From the NCBI RefSeq assembly GCF_030695125.1, contig NZ_JAUYTP010000008.1, positions 271,033 to 335,032 on the forward strand: a stretch of DNA of 64,000 bases, given 5' to 3'. A program made the position numbers and the translations under genes. The stretch is from Allobosea sp. GTDB taxonomy: Bacteria > Pseudomonadota > Alphaproteobacteria > Rhizobiales > Beijerinckiaceae. The notes under the pieces are model-generated. The model saw only the letters and a program-made list of their open reading frames with translations. It was not told where the DNA came from and did no database searches. Each line of letters opens with the position of its first letter. Position 1 is the stretch's first letter. Below are positions 9,505 through 17,519 of this stretch, piece by piece.

Positions 9505-9530
9505 GGCGGCGGGCCCTGGGGCCCGCCGCC
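9505..9530 (-). promoter_or_regulatory. strong intercistronic hairpin after ctaD
   Basis: A 12-bp all-G/C perfect inverted repeat (GGCGGCGGGCCC / GGGCCCGCCGCC) with a 2-nt centre, 8 nt downstream of the ctaD stop and before ctaB. There is no U-tract, so it is more likely to protect the 3' end of the ctaC-ctaD message than to terminate. Confidence 0.5.
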
Positions 9531-9538
9531 TGTGACGA

Positions 9539-11170
9539 TCAGTGGTCCGAGCCGGCGATGCGCGGCAGCGTCTCGAACTGGTGGAAGGGCGGCGGCGAGG
9601 ACAGCGTCCACTCCAGCGTGGTGGCGCCTTCGCCCCACGGATTGTCGCCGGCGAGCTCCTTGCGGGTGAAGGCGACATAGAGGCCGTAGAAGAAGATCAG
9701 CAGGCCGCCGGCGAAGATGTAGGAGCCGATCGACGACCAGTAGTGCCAGCCCGCGAAGGCGTCGGGATAGTCCACATAGTGACGCGGCATGCCGGCCAGC
9801 CCGAGGAAGTGCTGCGGGAAGAACAGCAGGTTCGAGCCGAAGAAGGCCACCCAGAAATGCAGCTTTCCGATCCAGTCCGGGATGATGTAGCCGCTCATCT
9901 TCGGGAACCAGTAGTAGAAGCCGGCGAAGATGCCGAACACGGCGCCCAGCGACAGCACGTAGTGGAAATGCGCCACGACGTAGTAGGTCGCATGCAGCGA
10001 GCGATCGACGCCGGCATTGGCCAGCACGACGCCGGTGACGCCGCCGACTGTGAACAGGAAGATGAAGCCGATCGCCCAGACCATCGGCGCGGTAAAGCGA
10101 ATCGAGCCGCCCCACATCGTCGCGATCCAGGAGAAGATCTTGATGCCGGTCGGCACCGCGATGACCATCGTCGCGAACACGAAATAGCGCTGCGTGTTGA
10201 GCGACAGGCCGGCGGTGTACATGTGGTGCGCCCACACGATGAAGCCGACGACGCCGATCGCCACCATGGCGTAGGCCATGCCGAGATAGCCGAAGATCGG
10301 CTTGCGCGAGAAGGTCGAGATGATGTGGCTGATGATGCCGAAGGCCGGCAGGATCATGATGTAGACTTCCGGGTGCCCGAAGAACCAGAACAGGTGCTGG
10401 TACAGGATCGGGTCGCCGCCGCCGGCCGGGTCGTAGAAGGTCGTGCCGAAGTTGCGGTCGGTCAGCAGCATGGTGATCGCGCCCGCCAGAACCGGCAGCG
10501 CCAGCAGCAGCAGGAAGGCCGTCACCAGCACGCCCCAGGCGAACAGCGGCATCTTGTGCATGGTCATGCCGGGCGCGCGCATGTTCAGGATCGTGGTGAT
10601 GAAGTTGATCGCGCCGAGGATCGAGGCCGCACCCGCCAGGTGCAGCGCGAAGATGCCGAAATCCACCGCCGGGCCCGGATGTCCGGAGGATGAGAAGGGC
10701 GGATAGATCGTCCAGCCGGTTCCGACGCCCTTGGCGCCCGGGGCGCCGTCCATGAACATCGACATGATCAGCAGGATGAAGGCGGCGACCGTCAGCCAGA
10801 ACGAGACGTTGTTCATGCGCGGGAACGCCATGTCCGGCGCGCCGATCATCAGCGGCACGAACCAGTTGCCGAAGCCGCCGATGACGGCGGGCATGACCAT
10901 GAAGAAGATCATGATCAGGCCGTGGCCGGTGACGAAGACGTTGTAGCTCTGGCCGTTGGCGAAGATCTGCAGGCCCGGCTGCTGCAACTCGATGCGCATC
11001 ATGATCGAGAGGAAACCGCCGACCAGCCCCGCCACGATCGAGAAGATCAGGTAGAGCGTGCCGATATCCTTGTGGTTGGTCGACATCAGCCAACGGCGCC
11101 ACCCGGTCGGGTGGGCATGTTCGGCGTCGTGATGTCCGTGGGCGGGAGCGTGCGGAGCCGCTGTTGCCAT
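9539..11170 (-). CDS. ctaD: cytochrome c oxidase subunit I (aa3 type)
   Basis: The catalytic subunit, 543 aa from the ATG at 11168-11170, which follows a GAGGAG site. Heme and CuB ligands are present: H83, H266, H315-H316, H401 and H403. E268 and Y270 (GHPEVY), the D-channel D113 and the K-channel K344 (PTGIKIF) are also intact, so a proton-pumping A1-type oxidase is expected. Two substitutions are odd: the usual HDT before YYVVAHFHY is HAT (A394 in place of the Mg-ligand Asp), and the propionate-binding PRR is PRH (H464). It is co-directional with ctaC upstream and ctaB downstream. Confidence 0.98.
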   Translation of the reverse strand: MATAAPHAPAHGHHDAEHAHPTGWRRWLMSTNHKDIGTLYLIFSIVAGLVGGFLSIMMRIELQQPGLQIFANGQSYNVFVTGHGLIMIFFMVMPAVIGGFGNWFVPLMIGAPDMAFPRMNNVSFWLTVAAFILLIMSMFMDGAPGAKGVGTGWTIYPPFSSSGHPGPAVDFGIFALHLAGAASILGAINFITTILNMRAPGMTMHKMPLFAWGVLVTAFLLLLALPVLAGAITMLLTDRNFGTTFYDPAGGGDPILYQHLFWFFGHPEVYIMILPAFGIISHIISTFSRKPIFGYLGMAYAMVAIGVVGFIVWAHHMYTAGLSLNTQRYFVFATMVIAVPTGIKIFSWIATMWGGSIRFTAPMVWAIGFIFLFTVGGVTGVVLANAGVDRSLHATYYVVAHFHYVLSLGAVFGIFAGFYYWFPKMSGYIIPDWIGKLHFWVAFFGSNLLFFPQHFLGLAGMPRHYVDYPDAFAGWHYWSSIGSYIFAGGLLIFFYGLYVAFTRKELAGDNPWGEGATTLEWTLSSPPPFHQFETLPRIAGSDH

Positions 11171-11254
11171 CGCCTTGGTCTCCTCGTGCGAAATCGGTTC
11201 GCGACAGTCAGTCAAATCGGGGTCGATGCGGGCATCGCCCGCATGATGGGAAGG

Positions 11255-12163
11255 CTACTGGCCGGCGACCGCGACCTTGCCGGCCGCGTCGCCGGCATTG
11301 GCGAATTTCTGCTTCGATTCGGCCAGCCACGCGGTGTAGCGCTCCTGGCTGACGACGCGGAAGGCGATCGGCATGTAGGCGTGATTCTGCCCGCAGATGA
11401 ACGAGCACTGGCCGTAATAGATGCCTTCGCGATCGGCCTTGAACCAGGTTTCGTTCAGGCGGCCGGGGATGGCGTCGATCTTGATGCCGAAGGACGGCAC
11501 GGTGAACTTGTGGATCACGTCGGCGGCGGTGACCTGGACGCGAACGATCTTGCCGACCGGCACCAGGGCCTCGTTGTCGACGGCGAGCAGGCGAGGCGCC
11601 TCTGCGGCGGCGATCTTGTTGCCCGCGATCGCCTCGGCGCGCTGCTTCTCGTCGAGCATCAGCGAATCGAAGGTGAAGGCGGCGCCGTCCTGCGGGTACT
11701 CATAGGACCAGTACCACTGCTTGCCGGTCACCTTCACGGTGATGTCGGCCTGCGGGATTTCGAGCTGGAGCTTGAGCAGCCGGAAGGACGGGATGGCGAT
11801 GACGACCAGGATCAGCACCGGAACGACCGTCCAGGCGACCTCGAGCAGCGCGTTATGCGTCGTCTTCGACGGGGTCGGGTTGGCCTTCTCGTTGAAGCGC
11901 CAGGCCACATAGATCAGCAGCCCCAGCACGAAAATCGTGATCGCGAAGATGATGACGTTCAGCCAGTCGCTGAACCAGCGGATATAGGCGGCGACTTCGG
12001 TCGCGGCGCCCTGCAGGTTGAGCTGCCACGGGCTCGGCATGCCGGTCCCGGCGGTGGCGACGTCGGGAAGCAGCGTCGTCGCGCAGACGGCGAGGGCCGA
12101 TGCGGCCACGGTGGCTAAGGTCCTGCTCATAAATCGCATCGATCCGACATAGCTCCTCATCAC
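11255..12163 (-). CDS. ctaC: cytochrome c oxidase subunit II
   Basis: Carries the CuA centre that takes electrons from cytochrome c. 302 aa counted from the first ATG; a start at 12139 is also possible, with AGGAG 13 nt before it. A signal-like segment (about 12-39), two helices (about 68-88 and 107-127) and a cupredoxin domain follow, with the aromatic KQWYWSYEYP (148-157). CuA ligands are H218, C253, C257, H261 and M264. The Glu between the two cysteines (normally CSELC) is Phe255 here, which removes the subunit II ligand of the interfacial Mg ion. First gene of the oxidase operon. Confidence 0.97.
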   Translation of the reverse strand: MMRSYVGSMRFMSRTLATVAASALAVCATTLLPDVATAGTGMPSPWQLNLQGAATEVAAYIRWFSDWLNVIIFAITIFVLGLLIYVAWRFNEKANPTPSKTTHNALLEVAWTVVPVLILVVIAIPSFRLLKLQLEIPQADITVKVTGKQWYWSYEYPQDGAAFTFDSLMLDEKQRAEAIAGNKIAAAEAPRLLAVDNEALVPVGKIVRVQVTAADVIHKFTVPSFGIKIDAIPGRLNETWFKADREGIYYGQCSFICGQNHAYMPIAFRVVSQERYTAWLAESKQKFANAGDAAGKVAVAGQ

Positions 12164-12548
12164 GCCGCGCCCGGGCAGTGTGCTTTGGCATCCCCCGGGA
12201 TGTCCGTCGCCCGCTTCAACCCATGCACGACCATTGCGACCGCGAGGTCACCTTGCTCTTCGGGATTGCGATAAATCAAAGATCACGCTTGCGCCAGAGG
12301 GGCAATGCGAGGCGCCGACGCATCCTATGCGGCATAATCGCGCGAGATCGAGCCCGCCGCGACGGGTGACGAGCGGGCTGCGCCTTGACAGGGCGGAGCC
12401 TGCATGGTCCCAACGCAATCGATTGATCAGCCGCGGCGGGCTTCCCTTTGCGGGGTCGCCATGATGCCCCAATCCTCCTCATAGACATGCGAGGCGGGAT
12501 ATGGAGGCGGGCCCGGCATAAGTCCGCCGGTTTGGAGGAAACGCAGCG
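12164..12548. other. divergent intergenic region between ctaC and the ialB-like gene
   Basis: No gene of convincing length is seen. It must hold the promoters of both divergent units. A TTGACA is present on the plus strand at 12385-12390 without a convincing -10 at standard spacing. An FNR/FixK-like 14-mer is listed separately. Confidence 0.5.
12264..12277 (-). promoter_or_regulatory. possible FNR/FixK-type box upstream of ctaC
   Basis: TTGCGATAAATCAA fits the relaxed FixK/FNR pattern TTG(A/C)-N6-(T/G)CAA and lies about 100 nt before the ctaC start. A match of this degeneracy is expected by chance in a window of this size, so only the location makes it worth noting. Confidence 0.25.
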
Positions 12549-13058
12549 ATGGGTAGGATCATCGGACCTGTCTGCGCCGCCGCGCTGTCGCTGGCCGCCA
12601 TGGGCATGACGGCCGGCACGGCGCTGGCGCAGGGCGCCGTCAAGTCGACGCATGGCGACTGGCAGATGCGCTGCGAGGTGCCGCCCGGCGCCAAGACCGA
12701 GCAATGCGCGCTCGTCCAGAACGTCGCGGCCGAGGACCGGCCGAACCTGACGCTGCTCGTGATCGTGCTCAAGACCGCCGATCAGAAGAGCCGGCTCCTG
12801 CGCGTGGTCGCCCCGCTCGGCGTGCTGCTGCCGTCGGGGCTCGGCCTCAAGATCGACGACAAGGACATCGGCCGCGCCGGCTTCGTGCGCTGCCTGACCA
12901 CCGGCTGTGTCGCCGAGGTGGTGATGGACGACACGCTGCTCGGGCAGCTCAAGGGCGGCAAGAGCGCCACCTTCATCGTGTTTCAGACGCCGGAAGAGGG
13001 GGTGGGCGTTCCCGTCTCCCTCAACGGCTTTGGCCCCGGCGTGGAGACCCTGCCGTGA
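12549..13058 (+). CDS. invasion-associated locus B (IalB) family protein
   Basis: A 169-aa exported protein: signal peptide of about 28 residues ending ALAQG, then the IalB fold (HGDWQMRCE, QCALVQNV, GFVRCLTTGCVAEV). Four cysteines suggest disulfides. IalB of Bartonella is linked to erythrocyte invasion, but the family is widespread in free-living rhizobia, where the role is unknown, probably at the envelope. The stop overlaps the start of the next gene by 4 nt. Confidence 0.88.
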   Translation: MGRIIGPVCAAALSLAAMGMTAGTALAQGAVKSTHGDWQMRCEVPPGAKTEQCALVQNVAAEDRPNLTLLVIVLKTADQKSRLLRVVAPLGVLLPSGLGLKIDDKDIGRAGFVRCLTTGCVAEVVMDDTLLGQLKGGKSATFIVFQTPEEGVGVPVSLNGFGPGVETLP

Positions 13059-13660
13059 GTGATGCGCTTTTTCGTCGGCCCAGCCTGCTGGCCGTCCCTT
13101 TCCTCTGCCTCGGCCTCGCCGGCTGCGGTTCGTCGGGCTCGTCCTCGGGGCAGCCGAGCGCGATGCAGACGTTCGGCAACGTCGTGATGTTCCAGTCGAC
13201 GACGCCTCCGCCGGCCGACCAACTGCCGAAGGACGAGGAGGATGAGCGCCTGATCTGCCCGGAGGTGGTCATCGCCGATGGCGGCGCCGCGGTGCGAGCC
13301 CAGTCCGGCCAGGACAGTGGCGGCCTGCGCCACCAGATCTCGATCCTGAACGTTGCGCGCGAATGCACGCCCACCGGCAATGGCGGCTATCGCCTCAAGG
13401 TCGGCGTCGAAGGCCGCATCCTGCTCGGCCCCGCCGGCGGCCCCGGCACCTATGGCGCGACGCTGACGACGCTCGTCACCCGCGGCACGACGCAGATCGC
13501 CCGCCGCAGCGCGCGCGTCGGCGGCACGGTCGCATTGGGGCAGGGCGGCACCGATTTCTCGCATGTCGAGGACGGCATCGTGGTCCCCGCCGGTCGCGGC
13601 GAGGTCGAGATCATCGTCGGCCTCGGCGCTGGCGCGGCCATGCCGGCGCGTCGGCGCTGA
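13055..13660 (+). CDS. hypothetical outer-membrane-type lipoprotein
   Basis: A 201-aa protein from a GTG that overlaps the upstream stop (GTGA). The N-terminus has a hydrophobic segment ending in the lipobox LGLAGC (Cys about residue 24), then a Gly/Ser linker (GSSGSSSG). The rest is beta-rich (YRLKVGVEGRILLGP, ATLTTLVTRG) with no cysteine pair motif I recognise. Similar lipoproteins occur beside IalB genes in related rhizobia; function unknown. Translational coupling suggests the two act together at the envelope. Confidence 0.78.
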   Translation: MSDALFRRPSLLAVPFLCLGLAGCGSSGSSSGQPSAMQTFGNVVMFQSTTPPPADQLPKDEEDERLICPEVVIADGGAAVRAQSGQDSGGLRHQISILNVARECTPTGNGGYRLKVGVEGRILLGPAGGPGTYGATLTTLVTRGTTQIARRSARVGGTVALGQGGTDFSHVEDGIVVPAGRGEVEIIVGLGAGAAMPARRR

Positions 13661-13825
13661 GCAGCGGAAAGCCGCGGCAAGACCTGATTGCCTCCCACCG
13701 CAAGCGGGGGAGGGAATTCGAAGCCTGCGCTGCAAAGAGTCGCGCGGGTTGCCTGTTAAGAAGGCAGCGCCGCGATTGACTTGGGCGGGGCGTCTAGTAT
13801 CTCTGCCCCCAGCCGCAACATCCCC

Positions 13826-14026
13826 GCGGGAGAGACCGGGACTGGTTCAGGCCAGACCCGGCGCCGAAGGCGCAACCGCCCCGGAAACGCTCAGGCAAAC
13901 GGACCGCGTGGGAACTGGCACTCTGGAAAGCGGCGGGAGAAATCCCGTCCACCGACGGGTGTAACCTGTCCGGCGCCACCATGCCGGCTCGGGGAAATCT
14001 CTCAGGTTCCAAGACAGAGGGGGCGC
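13826..14026 (+). ncRNA. tandem glycine riboswitch
   Basis: Two consecutive glycine aptamers. Aptamer 1 (about 13826-13929) has GGGAGAGAC, GCCGAAGGCGCAA, the core CTCAGGCAAACGGACCG and ACTCTGGAAAGC. Aptamer 2 (about 13930-14026) repeats the layout with GGGAGAAATCCC, GGGGAAATCTCTCAGG and GACAGAGGG. These are the conserved blocks of the gcvT RNA class. It ends about 50 nt before gcvT and so should switch the whole cleavage operon on when glycine is abundant. No clear terminator follows, so control may be at translation initiation. Confidence 0.95.
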
Positions 14027-14078
14027 GTTCCGGACACATCCGTCCGGGGCTTGCGCTCGACTCTGGAAGGGGCCGTCG

Positions 14079-15236
14079 ATGGATGCCGCTGTTGCCGATG
14101 CCGGGGCTTCGCCCGAGGCCATCGTACTCAAGACCCCCCTCCATGCCCGCCATGTCGCGCTCGGCGCCCGCATGGTGCCCTTCGCCGGCTACGACATGCC
14201 GGTGCAGTACCCCACTGGCATCCTGACCGAGCACAACTGGACCCGCGAGAAGGCCGGTCTCTTCGACGTCTCGCATATGGGCCAGTGCTTCCTGGTCGGC
14301 CCCGATCACGAGACCACGGCGCGCGCCCTCGAGGCGCTGATTCCCGCCGATATCGTCAATCTCGCGCCGGGCAAGCAGCGCTATTCGCAGCTCCTGAACG
14401 AGGAGGGCGGCATTCTCGACGATCTGATGGTGACGCGCTCGATCGATCCCGACGAGGACGGCGCGCTCTATCTCGTCGTCAACGCCGCCTGCAAGACGGA
14501 CGACTACGCCCATATCGAGGCGCGCCTGCCGGCAAACGTGAAGCTGATCCGGGCCGAGCATCGCGGCCTGATCGCGATCCAGGGCCCGGCGGCCGAAGCG
14601 GCGCTGGCCGCGATCGCCCCCGAGGCCCGCGAGATGGCCTTCATGACCTCGCGCACCATGAAGGTCGCCGGCATCAAGGCCAATGTCAGCCGTTCCGGCT
14701 ACACCGGCGAGGACGGCTACGAGATTTCGGCCGCAGCCACCAAGATCGGCGAGATCTGGGACACGCTGCTGCTCGACGCCACGGTCAAGCCGATCGGGCT
14801 TGGCGCGCGTGATTCGCTGCGGCTGGAAGCCGGCCTGTGCCTCTACGGGCACGACATCGACACCACGACATCCCCCGTCGAGGCCGCGCTGACCTGGTCG
14901 ATCCAGAAGCGCCGCCGCGAGGAGGGGGGCTTCCCCGGTGCCGCCCGCATCCAGCGCGAATTTGCCGAGGGCGTCGGCCGCGTCCGCGTCGGCCTGCTGC
15001 CGGAAGGCCGGGCTCCCGCTCGCGAGGGCGCCGAGATCGCCACCCCCGAGGGCGAGATCGTCGGCAAGGTCACCTCCGGGGGCTTCGGCCCGACGCTGAA
15101 CGCCCCCTGCGCCATGGGCTATGTCGCCAAGGCGCACAGCGCGCCGGGCACCCCGCTCCACCTGATCGTGCGCGGCAAGCCTCTGCCGGCCGTCGTGGCG
15201 GCGATGCCCTTCGTCCCCAACGGCTACAAGCGCTGA
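14079..15236 (+). CDS. gcvT: glycine cleavage system T protein (aminomethyltransferase)
   Basis: Releases ammonia from the aminomethyl-lipoyl group on GcvH and passes the C1 unit to tetrahydrofolate. 385 aa, near the normal length. Family blocks are ARMVPFAGYDMPVQYP, GLFDVSHMGQ, SGYTGEDGYEI and GLGARDSLRLEAGLCLYGHD. The ATG at 14079 precedes a family-variable N-terminus of about 18 residues. First gene behind the glycine riboswitch, 36 nt before gcvH. Confidence 0.96.
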   Translation: MDAAVADAGASPEAIVLKTPLHARHVALGARMVPFAGYDMPVQYPTGILTEHNWTREKAGLFDVSHMGQCFLVGPDHETTARALEALIPADIVNLAPGKQRYSQLLNEEGGILDDLMVTRSIDPDEDGALYLVVNAACKTDDYAHIEARLPANVKLIRAEHRGLIAIQGPAAEAALAAIAPEAREMAFMTSRTMKVAGIKANVSRSGYTGEDGYEISAAATKIGEIWDTLLLDATVKPIGLGARDSLRLEAGLCLYGHDIDTTTSPVEAALTWSIQKRRREEGGFPGAARIQREFAEGVGRVRVGLLPEGRAPAREGAEIATPEGEIVGKVTSGGFGPTLNAPCAMGYVAKAHSAPGTPLHLIVRGKPLPAVVAAMPFVPNGYKR

Positions 15237-15272
15237 ACCTCACCCCGTTTTCTGTTCCCGGAGACTGAACTC

Positions 15273-15647
15273 ATGTCCGAGACCCGCTACACCAAGGACC
15301 ACGAATACATCCGCATCGAGGGCGATACCGGCATCGTCGGCATCACCGACTTCGCCCAGGGCCAGCTCGGCGACGTCGTCTTCGTCGAATTGCCCAGCCT
15401 CGGAAAGACCGTCGCCAAGGGCGGCGAGGCGGCCGTGGTCGAGAGCGTGAAGGCGGCCTCCGAGGTCTACGCGCCGGTCTCCGGCGAGGTCGTGGCCGTC
15501 AACAGCGAACTCGAAGGCGCGCCCGGCACGGTCAACGAGGATCCCTCCGGCAAGGGCTGGTTCCTGAAGCTCAAGCTCAGCGACGCCGCCGAGCTGGAGG
15601 GCCTGATGAGCGAGGCCGAGTACCAGAACTACCTCAAGACGCTGTGA
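15273..15647 (+). CDS. gcvH: glycine cleavage system H protein
   Basis: The lipoyl carrier of the complex, 124 aa, full length. The lipoylated lysine is K60 in [16 protein letters not shown], and the conserved glycine-rich C-terminal half ([10 protein letters not shown]) is present. A GGAGA site precedes the ATG. Followed by a family A repeat before gcvPA. Confidence 0.97.
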   Translation: MSETRYTKDHEYIRIEGDTGIVGITDFAQGQLGDVVFVELPSLGKTVAKGGEAAVVESVKAASEVYAPVSGEVVAVNSELEGAPGTVNEDPSGKGWFLKLKLSDAAELEGLMSEAEYQNYLKTL

Positions 15648-15659
15648 GCCGAACCTCCC

Positions 15660-15753
15660 CGTCATTCTCGGACGCAGCGAAGCGGAGATCCGAGAATCTC
15701 GTGAGGAGAGGGCACTGGTTGAAGAGATGCTCGGGTCAGGCCCGAGCATGACG
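15660..15753. repeat. dispersed palindromic repeat, family A (copy 3)
   Basis: Begins CGTCATTCTCGGAC and ends CCGAGCATGACG, with an inner stem (GGAGATCCGAGAATCTC region). It separates gcvH from gcvPA inside the operon, so the unit is tolerated in a transcribed leader. Confidence 0.7.
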
Positions 15754-15770
15754 CCATTCGAGGAAAACCC

Positions 15771-17111
15771 ATGCGCTATCTCCCCCTGACCGACACCGAC
15801 CGCGAGGACATGCTCGCCCGCATCGGCGTCGCGGATGTCGATGCCCTGTTCTCCGACGTGCCGGCCGACAAGTTGCTGAAGGCGCCCGTCGATCTGCCGC
15901 GTGCCCGGGGCGAGCTCGAAGTCGAGCGCATCATGGCCAAGATGTCGGCCCGCAACGTCGCGGCCTCCTCAGTGCCCTTCTTCGTCGGCGCCGGTGCCTA
16001 CAAGCACCATGTCCCGGCGACGGTCGACCATCTGATCCAGCGCTCGGAATTCCTGACAAGCTACACGCCCTACCAGCCCGAGATCGCGCAAGGGACCCTG
16101 CAATATCTCTTCGAATTCCAGACGCAGGTCGCGGCGCTGACCGGCATGGATGTCGCCAACGCCTCGATGTATGACGGCTCGACCGGCACCGGCGAGGCCG
16201 TGCTGATGGCGCACCGCGTCACCAAGCGCAAAAAGGCCGTGCTGTCGGGCGGCCTCCACCCGCACTATGCCGATGTCGTGCGCACGCTGTCGGAGATGGC
16301 GAGCGACACGGTCGTCTCGCTGCCGCCCGATGTGACGGCCGGCGAGGACATCCTCGCCCAGATCGATGACGAGACCTCCTGCGTCGTCGTCCAGAATCCC
16401 GACGTCTTCGGCAATCTGCGCGACCTGAAGCCGATCGCCGCCAAGGCCCATGCCCATGGCGCGCTGCTGATCGCGGTCTTCACCGAGGTCGTCTCGCTGG
16501 GCGCCATCGAGCCGCCGGGCGCGCAGGACGCCGACATCGTCGTCGGCGAGGGCCAGTCGATCGGCAATGCCCTGAACTTCGGCGGCCCCTATGTCGGGCT
16601 CTTCGCCGCCAAGTCGAAATACATCCGCCAGATGCCGGGCCGGCTCTGCGGCGAGACGGTCGATGCCGCCGGCCAGCGCGGCTTCGTGCTGACGCTCTCG
16701 ACGCGCGAGCAGCATATCCGCAGGGACAAGGCGACCTCGAACATCTGCACGAATTCCGGCCTCTGCTGCCTGGCCTTCACCATCCATATGACGTTGCTCG
16801 GCCAGACGGGGCTGGAGCGCCTCGCTGAGGTCAACCACGCCAATGCCGTGGCGCTCGCCGACGCGCTGGCCGGTGTGAAGGGCGTGTCTGTGCTCAACGA
16901 CAGCTTCTTCAACGAGTTCACCGTGAAGCTGCCCAGGCCGGCGGCCGATGTGGTCGAAGCGCTCGCAGCGAAGGGCATTCTCGGCGGCGTGCCGGTGTCG
17001 CGCCTGCTGCCGCAGGCGGGGCTCGACGACCTGCTCCTGATCGCTTCGACCGAAGTCAACACGAACGAGGATCGGGCGGCCTTCGTGGCGGCGCTCGCGG
17101 AGGTGCTGTGA
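15771..17111 (+). CDS. gcvPA: glycine dehydrogenase (decarboxylating) subunit 1
   Basis: The N-terminal half of the P protein as a separate polypeptide, 446 aa. It forms the alpha2beta2 decarboxylase with GcvPB. Family blocks are [48 protein letters not shown] and NASMYDGST. The PLP lysine is in the partner subunit. The final TGA shares its A with the ATG of the inserted small gene. Confidence 0.96.
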   Translation: MRYLPLTDTDREDMLARIGVADVDALFSDVPADKLLKAPVDLPRARGELEVERIMAKMSARNVAASSVPFFVGAGAYKHHVPATVDHLIQRSEFLTSYTPYQPEIAQGTLQYLFEFQTQVAALTGMDVANASMYDGSTGTGEAVLMAHRVTKRKKAVLSGGLHPHYADVVRTLSEMASDTVVSLPPDVTAGEDILAQIDDETSCVVVQNPDVFGNLRDLKPIAAKAHAHGALLIAVFTEVVSLGAIEPPGAQDADIVVGEGQSIGNALNFGGPYVGLFAAKSKYIRQMPGRLCGETVDAAGQRGFVLTLSTREQHIRRDKATSNICTNSGLCCLAFTIHMTLLGQTGLERLAEVNHANAVALADALAGVKGVSVLNDSFFNEFTVKLPRPAADVVEALAAKGILGGVPVSRLLPQAGLDDLLLIASTEVNTNEDRAAFVAALAEVL

Positions 17112-17509
17112 TGGCACTGGATAATCGAGAAATACTAATCGATTTTACATCGAAAAAGACTCCGGAAGCCTGGAAAAATTTAGTAATCGATTTTTCCTAT
17201 AATTTTACCGACATGTACTTCAAGTTAATCGGATGGTTAATTGCTTTGTCGGCGCTCTTATTGTTATTTTCTAGGACAAAATCAATATTAATATTAGCAA
17301 TATACATGATAGGTCAGTCGCTAGTAATATTATTTTTATATAATTTGTTTATAAATAGACTGACAATTAAGGTTTCTTCGTCGAACGATAATATAAATTT
17401 GGTATTAACGGTATTTATAGGGTTAATTGGTGCGGCTGCTTCGGTGTTCGTTCCGTTGAAAATCCTGTCGTATTTCGCGATGGCTCAAATCGTGCCGACT
17501 TCAAAGTAG
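17111..17509 (+). CDS. AT-rich orphan membrane protein inserted between gcvPA and gcvPB
   Basis: A 132-aa protein ([20 protein letters not shown]...) not recognised from any family. Three hydrophobic stretches are predicted (about residues 38-54, 58-80 and 99-122) after a charged N-terminus. The DNA is about one-third G+C by eye, against roughly two-thirds in both neighbours, and uses ATA, TTA and AAT codons that the neighbours avoid. The ATG overlaps the gcvPA stop (TGATG) and gcvPB starts 10 nt after its stop, so it is embedded in the operon with tight spacing. It looks recently acquired. Confidence 0.7.
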   Translation: MALDNREILIDFTSKKTPEAWKNLVIDFSYNFTDMYFKLIGWLIALSALLLLFSRTKSILILAIYMIGQSLVILFLYNLFINRLTIKVSSSNDNINLVLTVFIGLIGAAASVFVPLKILSYFAMAQIVPTSK

Positions 17510-17519
17510 GATCTTAAAG

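Noticed and set aside
13776..13803. Promoter of the gcv operon (TTGACT and TAGTAT)
   Set aside because: Spacing is 13 nt for the best -10, or 16 nt for a poor one; not convincing.
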